From contig NZ_CP130319.1 of NCBI RefSeq assembly GCF_032271945.1, positions 1,135,001-1,199,000 on the forward strand: a stretch of DNA of 64,000 bases, given 5' to 3'. A program made the position numbers and the translations under genes. Numbering within the stretch: position 1 is the stretch's first letter; each line of letters opens with the position of its first letter. Below the pieces are notes generated by a model. It had not been told where the DNA came from. It did no database searches and was given only the letters and a program-made list of their open reading frames with translations. Source of the stretch: Paenibacillus sp. MBLB1832. Lineage in GTDB: Bacteria > Bacillota > Bacilli > Paenibacillales > NBRC-103111. Positions 1 through 12,234 of the stretch are shown piece by piece.

Positions 1-3251
<3,251 letters not shown>

Positions 3252-3254
3252 AAT

Positions 3255-3332
3255 ATAGGGATCTTTTGACGAAGTCAAAAGTCTCTCAGCTTTATAGGGA
3301 TCTTTTAGCGGAGCTAAAAGTCTCTCAGCTTT
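3255..3332 (+). repeat. Two tandem 39-bp hairpin repeats after 23S
   Basis: Two consecutive 39-base units (3255-3293 and 3294-3332) each start ATAGGGATCTTTT and end GTCTCTCAGCTTT. Each holds an 8-bp hairpin: CTTTTGAC/GTCAAAAG in unit 1 and CTTTTAGC/GCTAAAAG in unit 2. The stem bases differ between units but pairing is kept. They lie within the 23S 3' processing region, inside the flanking stem. Confidence 0.85.
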
Positions 3333-3333
3333 A

Positions 3334-3380
3334 AACCTTAATGTAATTACTTTACAAAGTTTCGTATCTAGTTTTCAGGG
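3334..3380 (+). other. 3' arm of 23S precursor processing stem
   Basis: This stretch, including TCTAGTTTTCAGGG, is the reverse complement (with a few mismatches) of 246-293 in the 16S-23S spacer. In Bacillota such flanking complementarity forms the double-stranded substrate for 23S maturation. Pairing is seen in the sequence; processing is inferred. Confidence 0.7.
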
Positions 3381-3417
3381 TGCAAGTCAACCTGAATTGC
3401 TTTATAGTTGTTTCTAT

Positions 3418-3493
3418 TCCCTGATAGCTCAGTTGGTAGAGCACTCGACTGTTAATCGAGTTGTCACAGGTTCGAGTCCTGTTCGGGGAGCCA
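3418..3493 (+). tRNA. tRNA-Asn (GTT)
   Basis: Complete cloverleaf. Acceptor TCCCTGA pairs TCGGGGA, the anticodon loop holds GTT, and the CCA end is encoded. First gene of a 16-tRNA run that directly follows 23S with no 5S between. Confidence 0.97.
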
Positions 3494-3496
3494 TAT

Positions 3497-3588
3497 GGAG
3501 AGGTGTCCGAGCTGGCCGAAGGAGCACGATTGGAAATCGTGTAGGCGTCACAAGCGTCTCGAGGGTTCGAATCCCTCTCTCTCCGCCA
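3497..3588 (+). tRNA. tRNA-Ser (GGA)
   Basis: Class II tRNA of 92 bases with a long variable arm, anticodon GGA and encoded CCA. Only three bases separate it from tRNA-Asn. Confidence 0.97.
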
Positions 3589-3603
3589 TAATTTATCTTT
3601 CAA

Positions 3604-3678
3604 GGCCCGTTGGTCAAGTGGTTAAGACACCTCCCTTTCACGGAGGTAACAGGGGTTCGAGTCCCCTACGGGTCACCA
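3604..3678 (+). tRNA. tRNA-Glu (TTC)
   Basis: Acceptor GGCCCGT pairs ACGGGTC. The anticodon TTC sits between CCTCC and GGAGG. CCA is encoded. Confidence 0.97.
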
Positions 3679-3694
3679 TTTTAAGTTTTAACAT

Positions 3695-3767
3695 GGAGGC
3701 TTAGCTCAGCTGGGAGAGCATCTGCCTTACAAGCAGAGGGTCGGCGGTTCGATCCCGTCAGCCTCCA
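3695..3767 (+). tRNA. tRNA-Val (TAC)
   Basis: Acceptor GGAGGCT pairs AGCCTCC and the anticodon is TAC. The bases after the discriminator are TCA rather than CCA, so the 3' end must be added after transcription. Confidence 0.96.
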
Positions 3768-3822
3768 TCATGTTTCTTTTGTAAGACTTGCTTTAGAAGG
3801 AAACGTGACTTATACTTAATGA

Positions 3823-3899
3823 CGCGGGGTGGAGCAGCTCGGTAGCTCGTCGGGCTCATAACCCGAAGGCCGCAGGTTCAAATCCTGCCCCCGCAACCA
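3823..3899 (+). tRNA. Initiator tRNA-fMet (CAT)
   Basis: Anticodon CAT. The first acceptor position is an unpaired C1-A72 and the anticodon stem has three consecutive G-C pairs (GGG/CCC). These are the two hallmarks of the initiator rather than the elongator. CCA is encoded. Confidence 0.96.
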
Positions 3900-3907
3900 A
3901 ATAATGT

Positions 3908-3984
3908 GGAGCTGTGGTGTAGTGGCCTAACATGCCTGCCTGTCACGCAGGAGACCGCGGGTTCGAATCCCGTCAGCTCCGCCA
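3908..3984 (+). tRNA. tRNA-Asp (GTC)
   Basis: Acceptor GGAGCTG pairs CAGCTCC, anticodon GTC, encoded CCA. Confidence 0.97.
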
Positions 3985-4007
3985 TTATGTTTCAATCAAT
4001 CAAGTAA

Positions 4008-4083
<76 letters not shown>

Positions 4084-4099
4084 TTTCTAAACTAAATAA

Positions 4100-4175
<76 letters not shown>

Positions 4176-4184
4176 TTGCTTTGT

Positions 4185-4266
4185 GGAGGCTTAGTGAAGT
4201 GGCTAAACACGGCAGACTGTAAATCTGCTCTCTTCGAGTTCGGTGGTTCGAATCCATCAGCCTCCA
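4185..4266 (+). tRNA. tRNA-Tyr (GTA)
   Basis: Class II tRNA of 82 bases with anticodon GTA. Acceptor GGAGGCT pairs AGCCTCC. CCA is not encoded (discriminator A is followed by TTT). Confidence 0.96.
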
Positions 4267-4279
4267 TTTTCCTTACCTT

Positions 4280-4353
4280 AGGGGCATAGTTTAAGGGTAG
4301 AACAAAGGTCTCCAAAACCTTTGGTGTGGGTTCAATTCCTGCTGCCCCTGCCA
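4280..4353 (+). tRNA. tRNA-Trp (CCA)
   Basis: Acceptor AGGGGCA pairs TGCCCCT, anticodon CCA, discriminator G, encoded CCA end. Confidence 0.97.
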
Positions 4354-4376
4354 ATTTGTAACAAACTTAATATTGT

Positions 4377-4452
4377 GGCGGTCGTGGCGAAGGGGTTAAC
4401 GCACCGGTTTGTGGATCCGGCATTCGCGGGTTCAAGTCCCGTCGTCCGCCCA
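4377..4452 (+). tRNA. tRNA-His (GTG)
   Basis: Anticodon GTG. A G precedes the acceptor GCGGTCG and can pair with C73, as histidine tRNAs need. Two U-U oppositions are visible: one in the acceptor stem (base 4382 against 4445) and one at the base of the anticodon loop. The encoded 3' end is one C short of C73-CCA. Confidence 0.93.
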
Positions 4453-4472
4453 TTATTACCAAAGCAACATAA

Positions 4473-4544
4473 TGGGGATTAGCCAAGCGGTAAGGCAACG
4501 GACTTTGACTCCGTCATGCCAAGGTTCAAATCCTTGATCCCCAG
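4473..4544 (+). tRNA. tRNA-Gln (TTG)
   Basis: Acceptor TGGGGAT pairs ATCCCCA, anticodon TTG, discriminator G. CCA is not encoded. Confidence 0.96.
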
Positions 4545-4552
4545 TTTTATAT

Positions 4553-4627
4553 GCGGAAGTGGCTCAGCGGTAGAGCATCGCCTTGCCAAGGCGAGGGTCG
4601 CGGGTTCGATCCCCGTCTTCCGCTCCA
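4553..4627 (+). tRNA. tRNA-Gly (GCC)
   Basis: Acceptor GCGGAAG pairs CTTCCGC, anticodon GCC, encoded CCA. Confidence 0.97.
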
Positions 4628-4637
4628 TTATTACTAA

Positions 4638-4711
4638 GGCGCCATAGCCAAGTGGTAAGGCAGAGCTCTGCAAAAGCTTTACCCCCAGTTCGAATCTGGG
4701 TGGCGCCTCCA
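4638..4711 (+). tRNA. tRNA-Cys (GCA)
   Basis: Acceptor GGCGCCA pairs TGGCGCC, anticodon GCA, encoded CCA. Confidence 0.97.
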
Positions 4712-4722
4712 CAAATGAATTG

Positions 4723-4811
4723 GCCGGAGTGGCGGAATCGGCAGACGCACAGGACTTAAAATCCTGCGGTAGGTGACTACCGTACCAGTTCAAGTCTGGT
4801 CTTCGGCACCA
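4723..4811 (+). tRNA. tRNA-Leu (TAA)
   Basis: Class II tRNA of 89 bases with a long variable arm, anticodon TAA and encoded CCA. Confidence 0.97.
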
Positions 4812-4831
4812 TTGTTTTACTAACTTGATAT

Positions 4832-4910
4832 GCCGGCATGGCGGAATGGCAGACGCGCTCGACTCAAAATCGAGTCCGAAAGGGTGGAGGTTCGAGTCCT
4901 CTTGCCGGTA
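4832..4910 (+). tRNA. tRNA-Leu (CAA)
   Basis: Anticodon CAA. Acceptor GCCGGCA pairs TGCCGGT. The variable arm is short for a leucine tRNA (a 3-bp TCC/GGG hairpin). CCA is not encoded. Last gene of the run. Confidence 0.96.
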
Positions 4911-4915
4911 TAACG

Positions 4916-4961
4916 AAAAAAGAAGCTCATGAAATCATCTGATTTCATGAGCTTCTTTTTT
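4916..4961 (+). terminator. Terminator of the rRNA-tRNA operon
   Basis: A perfect 22-bp stem (4916-4937 with 4940-4961) starts in an A run and ends in TTTTTT. It stands six bases after the last tRNA and can work on both strands. Confidence 0.95.
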
Positions 4962-5091
4962 GTGCTTTAACGTGTAAACACAACAAGAGTATCTAAAGTG
5001 CTATGTATATGTAGGAAACAGATAGTAAAATATGTAGGGGATGTTTACAATGAGAGTTCATACCCAATATGACAATTGAGGCGGGGTCTTT

Positions 5092-6864
5092 TTGAATATT
5101 GTGAATTCAGTCCGATTTAAAATTTTTATTGGTTTCGTGTTGGTTGTGGGGCCTTTGGTCTTATTTCTTATATTTAATAATGTGTATTCGATGAATGTGG
5201 TTCGGGATCAAATTTCGCAAAACTATGGCAAGCTTCTTCATCAATATGTGGAGGATACGGATAATACTCTTAAGGAGTTTGATAACTACTTATTTCATCT
5301 CTACAGCGATCCCGATGTTATTAATATGAACCTGTACGCGTTGGAAACAGATGATTATGTGTTAGCTAAGCAACGTTTATTCAATAAGCTGACGAGGCAA
5401 ATGGATATATACAATATGATAAATACGTTTTTTATTTACTCGAATTCAACAGGAGATCTGCTCGTATCGACGCGAGAGAACACCTATTACTATGACCGCG
5501 TACAAACGGTGAAGGAGTTCATTGAGCAGAATACGTTGTCGCGCCCAAATGAGCGCTCGAATGGTAATTGGCTTATTATGAACGGGGCGAATGGTGACCA
5601 TTATTTGATGAAAATTAATAAGGATTTGGGTGCTGATCTCAGCGGGGGCATCCTGATCAAGATGAGCACCTTGGTGGAACCGCTGAGTAAATGGAACACG
5701 GGCGAAGGCGGAGGCACGATCGTGGTTTCGCCAGAGGGCAAGATTTTGACGACTGCTTATTTTCCTGAGCAGCGGTATAACCGTATAAGTGATCAGATAT
5801 CACCCGAAAAATCAGGATTTCAAATTGTGAAGGAGAGGGAGATCGATCAGCAGTTTTTGATTGTGAGAGAGGCTTCCTCTCACGCAGCACTGGATTTCGA
5901 GCTCATTATCGCGGAGAAAAACATGTTGCAGAATCTGCCTTATTTGCAGATGCTGATTTATTTTCTGCCACTAGGCGGGGCCTTCGTGCTAGGGATCTAT
6001 CTGTTGTATGTGCAGCGGATTCTGTTCAAACCATTAATGCAATTGATTCGAGGGATGAGAAAGATTGCTCAGGGTGATTTGTCGACTCGTTTGCACCAAG
6101 GGAGCTCGACCGAGTTTGCGTTTCTCATTGCAACGTTTAACAACATGGTGGATCAGATTGAGAATTTAAAGATATCCGTTTACGAGGAGAAACTTCGGGT
6201 TCAGCAAGCGGAATTCAAGCATCTGCAGGTGCAAATCAATCCGCATTTTTATATGAATAGTCTTAACATTATTTACAATCTCGCGGCGCTGAAAGATACG
6301 AAATCGGTGCAGAAAATGTCTCTGCATTTGGCGGAGTATTTCCGATTTATTATGCGCACGAATCGTACGACGATGACGTTGAAGGATGAAATTGAGCATA
6401 TCCGCAATTATTTGGAGATTCAAGTGATGCGATACCCAGATCATTTGAAATTCGATCTTAGCATAGGTGATACATATAGCAAATATGAGATTCCGCCGCT
6501 TATTGTTCAACCTTTTGTGGAGAATGCGGTGATTCATGGATTTACGAAGCAGTATGGGATGTTTGAAATTGTGGTGAGCGCGGATCAGGACCCCGAAGCA
6601 CCAGAGGAATTTTTCCTTCTGTCCATTCGTGACAATGGAGAGGGCTTTTCGCCTGACATGCTGCAGCAACTGAATTCTGAGCAGTATTTAGAGCAATCCG
6701 GGGATGAGCATCTCGGGATTTGGAATGTTCGGCATCGATTGCATATGAATTATGGAAACAGGGTAGCTCTAAGATTTTCGAATAGACCGGAAAGAGGGGC
6801 GTTAGTCCAAATCAGGCTGCCGCTTCATACCCCCATGACGGAAGGGACGGATCAGGATGGTTAA
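5092..6864 (+). CDS. YesM-type sensor histidine kinase
   Basis: Membrane sensor kinase of 590 residues that would phosphorylate the response regulator encoded next. It has an N-terminal membrane segment (about 10-30), an extracellular sensing region, a second membrane segment (about 285-306) and a HAMP linker. The LytS/YesM-type phosphoacceptor motif is INPHF with His385, followed by a HATPase domain with N-box FVENAVIHG and glycine box RDNGEGF. The TTG start is set by GAGGCGGGG five bases upstream. The 3' end overlaps the regulator gene by eight bases, so the two are translationally coupled. In this family the ligand is usually a sugar or a binding-protein complex; the importer downstream suggests the same here. 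The actual ligand is unknown. Confidence 0.93.
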   Translation: MNIVNSVRFKIFIGFVLVVGPLVLFLIFNNVYSMNVVRDQISQNYGKLLHQYVEDTDNTLKEFDNYLFHLYSDPDVINMNLYALETDDYVLAKQRLFNKLTRQMDIYNMINTFFIYSNSTGDLLVSTRENTYYYDRVQTVKEFIEQNTLSRPNERSNGNWLIMNGANGDHYLMKINKDLGADLSGGILIKMSTLVEPLSKWNTGEGGGTIVVSPEGKILTTAYFPEQRYNRISDQISPEKSGFQIVKEREIDQQFLIVREASSHAALDFELIIAEKNMLQNLPYLQMLIYFLPLGGAFVLGIYLLYVQRILFKPLMQLIRGMRKIAQGDLSTRLHQGSSTEFAFLIATFNNMVDQIENLKISVYEEKLRVQQAEFKHLQVQINPHFYMNSLNIIYNLAALKDTKSVQKMSLHLAEYFRFIMRTNRTTMTLKDEIEHIRNYLEIQVMRYPDHLKFDLSIGDTYSKYEIPPLIVQPFVENAVIHGFTKQYGMFEIVVSADQDPEAPEEFFLLSIRDNGEGFSPDMLQQLNSEQYLEQSGDEHLGIWNVRHRLHMNYGNRVALRFSNRPERGALVQIRLPLHTPMTEGTDQDG

Positions 6865-8470
6865 TTTATTAGTTGTGGATGACGAGAAAATTGCAGTCAA
6901 AGGCATTACAGTGGGCATTGATTGGGAGCCTCTATCGATCGGGCAAATTTTTGAAGCGCTGGATGTGATGGAAGCCAAGCAAATACTAACCGATCATCGC
7001 ATTGACATTATGATATCAGATATTGAAATGCCAGGGGCCAATGGGCTGCAGCTGCAAGAATGGGTGCGAGTAAACTCTCCGCATACGGAGACCATTTTCT
7101 TGACGGGGCATGCCAACTTTGAGTATGCGCAGCAGGCCATTCGGCTTGGAAGCTTTGATTATGTACTAAAGCCTGTGGATCATGATCGCTTACAGGAGAT
7201 TGTTAAGCAGGCGATTGAGAAAATTCAAGAGGATCAGCAGCAGTTGGATTTTCATGAGACATATAAGATGTATTACAGTCATTGGGTGAATGAGCTGCCG
7301 ACTCTAGTAGAGAAGTTCTGGCAGGAGCTACTCAACGGAAAAATCCCCGCGAATGAGGAGCGGTTGACTCGTCATTTTCAGATGTACGATATCCCCTTGC
7401 AATTGTCTAGCACGGTCTTACCGATTCTGATCAGTGTCGAGCAGTGGAAGGAAGAGCTGAACGCACGCGATGAGGAGATCATGGAATATGCGATCCGCAA
7501 AGCCGCGACGGAGATTATTGTTGTCGATCAGCCAGGCTGCGTTATTCAAGAAAATGGGTCTACGCTTGTTTTGCTTTATTTTGCTGAGGGCAGTGAGCCA
7601 TCGCAGTCGGAGCTTAAAGGAAAATGTGAAGCTTACATTAGCGCATGTCATCGTTATTTCCAGTGCAGCTTGTCCTGTTACCTAGGTGAGAAGACACCGC
7701 TGCTTAAGCTGGCATCGAAGGTTGCGGACCTTTTTCATCATGAACGAAATAATGTGACCCGAAGCAACTGTGTTCTCATGGACAATGATGCGGAATCGTG
7801 GATAAGTCATAGGCCGCAGGCACCGACTTTTTCCGATTGGATCGTGCTGCTTGAAGCTGGCAAAAAAGGCGAGCTCGTGGCCCGTATTCAAGAAACGATT
7901 AATCGTTTGCAGAAAGATGAAGTGGGTTCGGAAACGGTTGAAGCGTTCTATTACGGATTGTTGCATGTGGTGTATCATGTTTTGCACAAAAAGGGGTTAG
8001 CTGTTCATGATATGCTTCCGCCTCAGGAGCTGCAGGACTATGGCAGTGCGACACGATCCTTAAATCAATTAAGAAACTGGGCGATTCGTATTGCAACAGT
8101 TAGTTGTGACTACATGAACAGCCATCTGAAAGGCGTCTCAGCCGTTACGGCGAAGGTGTGCCAATACATTGACGAGCATATGCAGGAGGAACTCAGCAGG
8201 GAGGAGCTGGCCGCTTCGGTGTACCTGAATCCAGCTTACTTGTCGCGTTTATTCAAGAAAGAAACGGGACTCTCCATCTCGGAATACAGCATGAAAGTAC
8301 GGATGGAAAAGGCGAAGAAGCTGCTTTCCGATACCAATGATAAGATCAGTTTTGTGGCGGAGCAAACGGGCTATTCTCACTTTTCATTTTTCGCAAAGAT
8401 GTTCAAGAAGTACACAGGTCTTTCCCCGCAAGAGTATCGTAAAAACTTCAATGGCACGATGGATACCTAA
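6857..8470 (+). CDS. YesN-type response regulator, AraC family
   Basis: Response regulator of 537 residues with an N-terminal receiver (acidic pair Asp8/Asp9, phosphoacceptor Asp55 in SDIEMPG, Thr83, Lys105), a long middle region, and two AraC-type helix-turn-helix motifs in the last 100 residues (EELAASVYLNPAYLSRLFKK, then a second around FFAKMFKKYTG). It is the cytoplasmic DNA-binding partner of the kinase that overlaps it. The likely target is the importer operon that begins 96 bases later. No binding site could be defined from one operon alone. Confidence 0.93.
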   Translation: MVNLLVVDDEKIAVKGITVGIDWEPLSIGQIFEALDVMEAKQILTDHRIDIMISDIEMPGANGLQLQEWVRVNSPHTETIFLTGHANFEYAQQAIRLGSFDYVLKPVDHDRLQEIVKQAIEKIQEDQQQLDFHETYKMYYSHWVNELPTLVEKFWQELLNGKIPANEERLTRHFQMYDIPLQLSSTVLPILISVEQWKEELNARDEEIMEYAIRKAATEIIVVDQPGCVIQENGSTLVLLYFAEGSEPSQSELKGKCEAYISACHRYFQCSLSCYLGEKTPLLKLASKVADLFHHERNNVTRSNCVLMDNDAESWISHRPQAPTFSDWIVLLEAGKKGELVARIQETINRLQKDEVGSETVEAFYYGLLHVVYHVLHKKGLAVHDMLPPQELQDYGSATRSLNQLRNWAIRIATVSCDYMNSHLKGVSAVTAKVCQYIDEHMQEELSREELAASVYLNPAYLSRLFKKETGLSISEYSMKVRMEKAKKLLSDTNDKISFVAEQTGYSHFSFFAKMFKKYTGLSPQEYRKNFNGTMDT

Positions 8471-8566
8471 AGCATGAGAATGTCACAAGAGTGTTCAAAC
8501 GGTCACCCTACGGATAGATGCCAATTCATTGAAAATCTACAATAAGGATAGATCAAAGAGATTGAA

Positions 8567-9580
8567 ATGAATCGGAAAGGGGAACACAGAGCATTCATGA
8601 GTGACTCAACCAATGTTGCAGCAGCAGTGAACCCGGTGAAGAAAAAGATGAAAGCAAGAGCGACAACAGGCTTTCTATGGACGGTTCGCAGGTATTGGAT
8701 CTTCTATGTGATGATGGCGCCAGCCGCAATTCTACTCATCATTAATAACTACATCCCGATGGCGGGAGTTCTGATTGCTTTTAAAAATGTGAATTACACG
8801 AAAGGGATTTGGGCTAGTCCTTGGGTGGGATTCGATAACTTCAAGTTTTTGTTCTCGAGTGATGTTGCTTGGGCGATTACACGAAATACGATTTCGTATA
8901 ACTTGGTATTCATCGTGTTGAACTTGGTGATAGCGGTTGCAATGGCGATTATGTTTAATGAGATGCGCAGCAAATTTCTAGCGAAATTTCATCAGAGTAC
9001 GATGTTCCTGCCCTTTTTCCTCTCAATGGTTTGTGTCGCTTATCTCGTCTACGCTTTCTTAGGTGCAGAGCATGGATTCGTTAACACGGTGATTCTGCCG
9101 AAGCTGGGCATTGAGCCGATTGACTGGTACACGGAGCCCAAATACTGGACAGTTATTCTTCCGATTGTAAACACATGGAAAAATCTTGGTTACTACACGG
9201 TTATATACATGGCAGCTATCCTCGGCATTGATCATGAGTATTATGAGGCAGCTTTAATTGATGGCGCTAGCAAATGGGAGCAAATCAAACGGATCACAGT
9301 TCCTCTGATTATGCCCGTTATGATTACGATGACATTGCTTCAAGTGGGTAGAATTTTCTATGCAGACTTCGGCTTATTCTTCCAAGTAACGAAAAATGCC
9401 GGCGCTTTGTTCCCGACAACTCAAGTGATTGATACGTATGTGTATCAAACGTTCCTGACGATGGGCGATATCGGAATGTCATCAGCAGCAGGCTTGTACC
9501 AAGCGGTCGTTGGCTTCTTGCTTGTACTCGTTACGAACTTATTTGTGAGAAAAGTGAGCAAAGAAAATGCACTATTCTAA
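8567..9580 (+). CDS. ABC sugar importer permease, LplB type
   Basis: Inner-membrane permease of 337 residues with six predicted membrane segments and the binding-protein-dependent permease loop EAALIDGASKWEQI, which docks the ATPase. It belongs to the LplB/UgpA class that imports oligosaccharides together with the following permease and lipoprotein. No ATPase gene is present, which is usual: these importers share a distant MsmX-type ATPase. The start at 8567 has AAAGAG upstream; an alternative ATG at 8597 would remove ten residues. Confidence 0.92.
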   Translation: MNRKGEHRAFMSDSTNVAAAVNPVKKKMKARATTGFLWTVRRYWIFYVMMAPAAILLIINNYIPMAGVLIAFKNVNYTKGIWASPWVGFDNFKFLFSSDVAWAITRNTISYNLVFIVLNLVIAVAMAIMFNEMRSKFLAKFHQSTMFLPFFLSMVCVAYLVYAFLGAEHGFVNTVILPKLGIEPIDWYTEPKYWTVILPIVNTWKNLGYYTVIYMAAILGIDHEYYEAALIDGASKWEQIKRITVPLIMPVMITMTLLQVGRIFYADFGLFFQVTKNAGALFPTTQVIDTYVYQTFLTMGDIGMSSAAGLYQAVVGFLLVLVTNLFVRKVSKENALF

Positions 9581-9595
9581 GAAGGAGTGGCTGTC

Positions 9596-10540
9596 GTGAG
9601 TAAAACAATATCTCTTCCTAAGCAGCGGATAGCCAAGAAACACGGACCAAACGATCTATCTCCAACAGCGAATTTGCTGGTCAATGTGTTCTTCTGGATC
9701 TACACCGCAGCTTGTATCATGCCTCTGGTGCTTGTTATTATCGTCTCTTTCTCCGATGAAAAGGGAGTTCTCATTCATGGCTACAATTTCATCCCTGAGG
9801 GTTGGAGCCTTGAAGCTTATAAATTCATGTTCAAGGATTGGCATCAAATCTTGCGTTCCTTTGGGATTTCCGTCTTCTTGGCAACGGTGGGAACAGCCAT
9901 CAGCCTAGTGATGATGTCACTATATGCGTATCCCATTTCGCGCAGCGATTTTCCGCACAAAAGCTTCTTCTCGTTCTTCATGTTCTTTACCATGCTGTTC
10001 AATGGCGGGCTCGTTCCTTGGTATCTCGTTTATACGCAGATGCTGGATTTGAAAAATACGCTTGCAGCGCTCATGCTGCCCTTACTCGTATCGGCCTTCT
10101 TCGTCCTGTTGCTTAGGACGTTCTTCGCGAATTCGATCCCAATGCCGCTCATCGAAGCAGCGAAAATTGACGGGGCTGGCGAGATACGGATTTTCAGTCA
10201 AATCATTATACCGCTTTCCCTGCCTGTTCTAGCCTCTGTCGGTTTGTTCCAGGTACTCAATTATTGGAATGATTGGTTCCTCAGTCTCGTCTTTATCTCG
10301 GGGAGCAAAAACATCAATCTGCAGTTCATGATGTACAAAACCATGCTCGATATCCAATTCCTCACTTCGAATGTGCAGGCAAGTCAAGGGCTTGCTCAGG
10401 CAGGAGGCATCCTCCAGCTTCCAACGGAAACGGTACGTATGGCTATGGCCGTGCTGGGGATTGGACCTATCGTCTTCGCGTATCCGTTCTTCCAGAAATA
10501 TTTCAAAAAAGGGTTAACAGTAGGAGCAGTTAAAGGTTAG
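9596..10540 (+). CDS. ABC sugar importer permease, YtcP type
   Basis: Second permease (314 residues from this start) of the importer, of the YtcP/LplC class with the conserved loop EAAKIDGAGEIRIF. The GTG at 9596 was chosen because AAGGAG (9582-9587) lies eight bases before it; the in-frame GTG at 9587 overlaps that ribosome site. It follows the first permease with 15 bases between and forms a heterodimeric channel with it. Confidence 0.92.
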   Translation: MSKTISLPKQRIAKKHGPNDLSPTANLLVNVFFWIYTAACIMPLVLVIIVSFSDEKGVLIHGYNFIPEGWSLEAYKFMFKDWHQILRSFGISVFLATVGTAISLVMMSLYAYPISRSDFPHKSFFSFFMFFTMLFNGGLVPWYLVYTQMLDLKNTLAALMLPLLVSAFFVLLLRTFFANSIPMPLIEAAKIDGAGEIRIFSQIIIPLSLPVLASVGLFQVLNYWNDWFLSLVFISGSKNINLQFMMYKTMLDIQFLTSNVQASQGLAQAGGILQLPTETVRMAMAVLGIGPIVFAYPFFQKYFKKGLTVGAVKG

Positions 10541-10614
10541 TTTATAACGGCTTGTACCAGCCTCGGCTGGATTAGCATAGAAGGAAGAACTAAGAAAAGG
10601 GAGGCAGTCCATCC

Positions 10615-12165
10615 ATGAAAGCTTTGAAAAGAAGCACTTTTGCACTTCTTACACTGACGTTTTCGTTATCACTCACCTTGGCGGGATGCTCAAAAAGCAC
10701 GACAGAAACTCCAGCAAGCGCAACACCAGCACTAGCAACAAGTACAGCGCCTGCTGCTACGAAAGCAGCTACTTCTGATCTGAAGCCTTATGAAGTGAAG
10801 CTTGTGTACCCTGGTACACCGCAGCCAGATCAAGCTAAAGTAGAAGAAGCTATGAATAAAGTACTGAAAGAAAAAATCAATGCAACGATCAAATTGATGC
10901 CAATCGATTGGGGGCAATGGGATAACAAAACGAATCTCATGATCGCATCCCGCGAAGAGTTCGATATTCTTTTCACAGCGCAATGGAATGGTCACGCAGT
11001 TAACGTAGGTAAAGGCGCCCTTATGCCTCTTAACGTCTTGCTTGGCCAATACGGCAAGGGAATTACAGATTCCTTGGATCCAGCGTTCCTGCAAGGGGCG
11101 AAAATCAACGGTAAAAACTACGGTGTGCCTACAAATAAGGAATTAGCTGCTTCTGGCGGTATCGTGTATCGTTCCGATATTGCGAAAGAGCTCGGTATTG
11201 ATATGACAGCTGTCAAAACAATGGCAGATCTGGGCAACGTACTGAAAGTTGTAAAAGAGAAAAAGCCTGAAATGACGGCGTTCTTCCTTCGTGACGGTGA
11301 TAACTTAAATGCGCATTATTTGGCGCAATATGATTACCTTGGCGACAGCACGATCCCAGGCGTTATTATGAAAGACGGTACAGATACGAAGGTTATTCCA
11401 AAGTGGGATCAACCGCGTTATAAAGAGATTTTGAAATTAACACGTGATTTTATGCAAAAAGGCTACATCAATAAAGATGCGGCTACGACGCAATTGTCGG
11501 GTCAAGATGCTTTGAAATCAGGGAATGTGTTTATGATTACGTCCTCTTTGAAGCCTGGTAAAGACGGCGAGCTTGCAAATGCGGCGAATCTGGTTGGGAA
11601 GCTGGCTCAAATTGAGTTGACACCACGTACGATTTCGACTGGCGACACGGCAGGTTCTATGCTTGGGATTTCAGTAACGTCCAAAGACCCAGCTCGTGCC
11701 ATGATGGTTATTAATTTGTTGCACACAGATAAGCAATTGAACAACTTGATCAACTTCGGTATCGAAGGTGTTCACTACACGAAAGTGTCCGACAATATCA
11801 TCAAAGCAACAGATGCAGGCAAAAATTATGCACCAGGAGCTGCATGGCAGTTCGGTAACCAATTCTTGAACTTTCTCTATGACAATGAAGATCCGCAAAA
11901 ATGGGATAAATTCAAAGAATTCAATAAAACAGGCAAGAAATCGCCTGGCCTTGGTTTTACATTTGACTCGGAGCCTGTAAAAACACAAGTGGCTGCAGCC
12001 GTAAACGTAGGGAAAGAATTCGATGCGGCGATGGATACGGGTTCTGTTGATGTAGACGCATCCTTGCCGAAATATCAAGACAAAATGAAAGCAGCGGGCA
12101 TTGATAAAATTATCGCAGAGAAACAAAAACAATTAGATGCTTTCTTAGCAGCCTCCAAGCAATAA
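10615..12165 (+). CDS. Extracellular solute-binding lipoprotein, LipO/LplA type
   Basis: Substrate-binding lipoprotein of 516 residues. A signal peptide ends in lipobox LTLAGC, followed by a Thr/Ala/Ser-rich tether (about 28-60) and a family-1-type binding fold. It would capture an oligosaccharide outside the membrane and hand it to the two permeases encoded upstream. GGGAGG precedes the ATG. A small hairpin (10557-10570) sits between the permease and this gene, as often seen where the binding protein is made in excess. Substrate cannot be told from sequence. Confidence 0.92.
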   Translation: MKALKRSTFALLTLTFSLSLTLAGCSKSTTETPASATPALATSTAPAATKAATSDLKPYEVKLVYPGTPQPDQAKVEEAMNKVLKEKINATIKLMPIDWGQWDNKTNLMIASREEFDILFTAQWNGHAVNVGKGALMPLNVLLGQYGKGITDSLDPAFLQGAKINGKNYGVPTNKELAASGGIVYRSDIAKELGIDMTAVKTMADLGNVLKVVKEKKPEMTAFFLRDGDNLNAHYLAQYDYLGDSTIPGVIMKDGTDTKVIPKWDQPRYKEILKLTRDFMQKGYINKDAATTQLSGQDALKSGNVFMITSSLKPGKDGELANAANLVGKLAQIELTPRTISTGDTAGSMLGISVTSKDPARAMMVINLLHTDKQLNNLINFGIEGVHYTKVSDNIIKATDAGKNYAPGAAWQFGNQFLNFLYDNEDPQKWDKFKEFNKTGKKSPGLGFTFDSEPVKTQVAAAVNVGKEFDAAMDTGSVDVDASLPKYQDKMKAAGIDKIIAEKQKQLDAFLAASKQ

Positions 12166-12177
12166 CATGATCTATGT

Positions 12178-12216
12178 ATAAGGAGCCAGGCTCAATGAGC
12201 CATGGCTCCTTATTTG
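12178..12216 (+). terminator. Terminator after the first importer operon
   Basis: An 11-bp stem ATAAGGAGCCA/TGGCTCCTTAT with a short T stretch after it, 12 bases past the solute-binding gene. It may also serve the small minus-strand gene that ends at 12235. Confidence 0.8.
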
Positions 12217-12234
12217 TATGACATGTATGGCGAA

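Noticed and set aside
6166-6669. 167-codon minus-strand frame inside the first sensor kinase gene
   Set aside because: Shadow of a clearly real kinase gene; no start signal and no recognisable domain.
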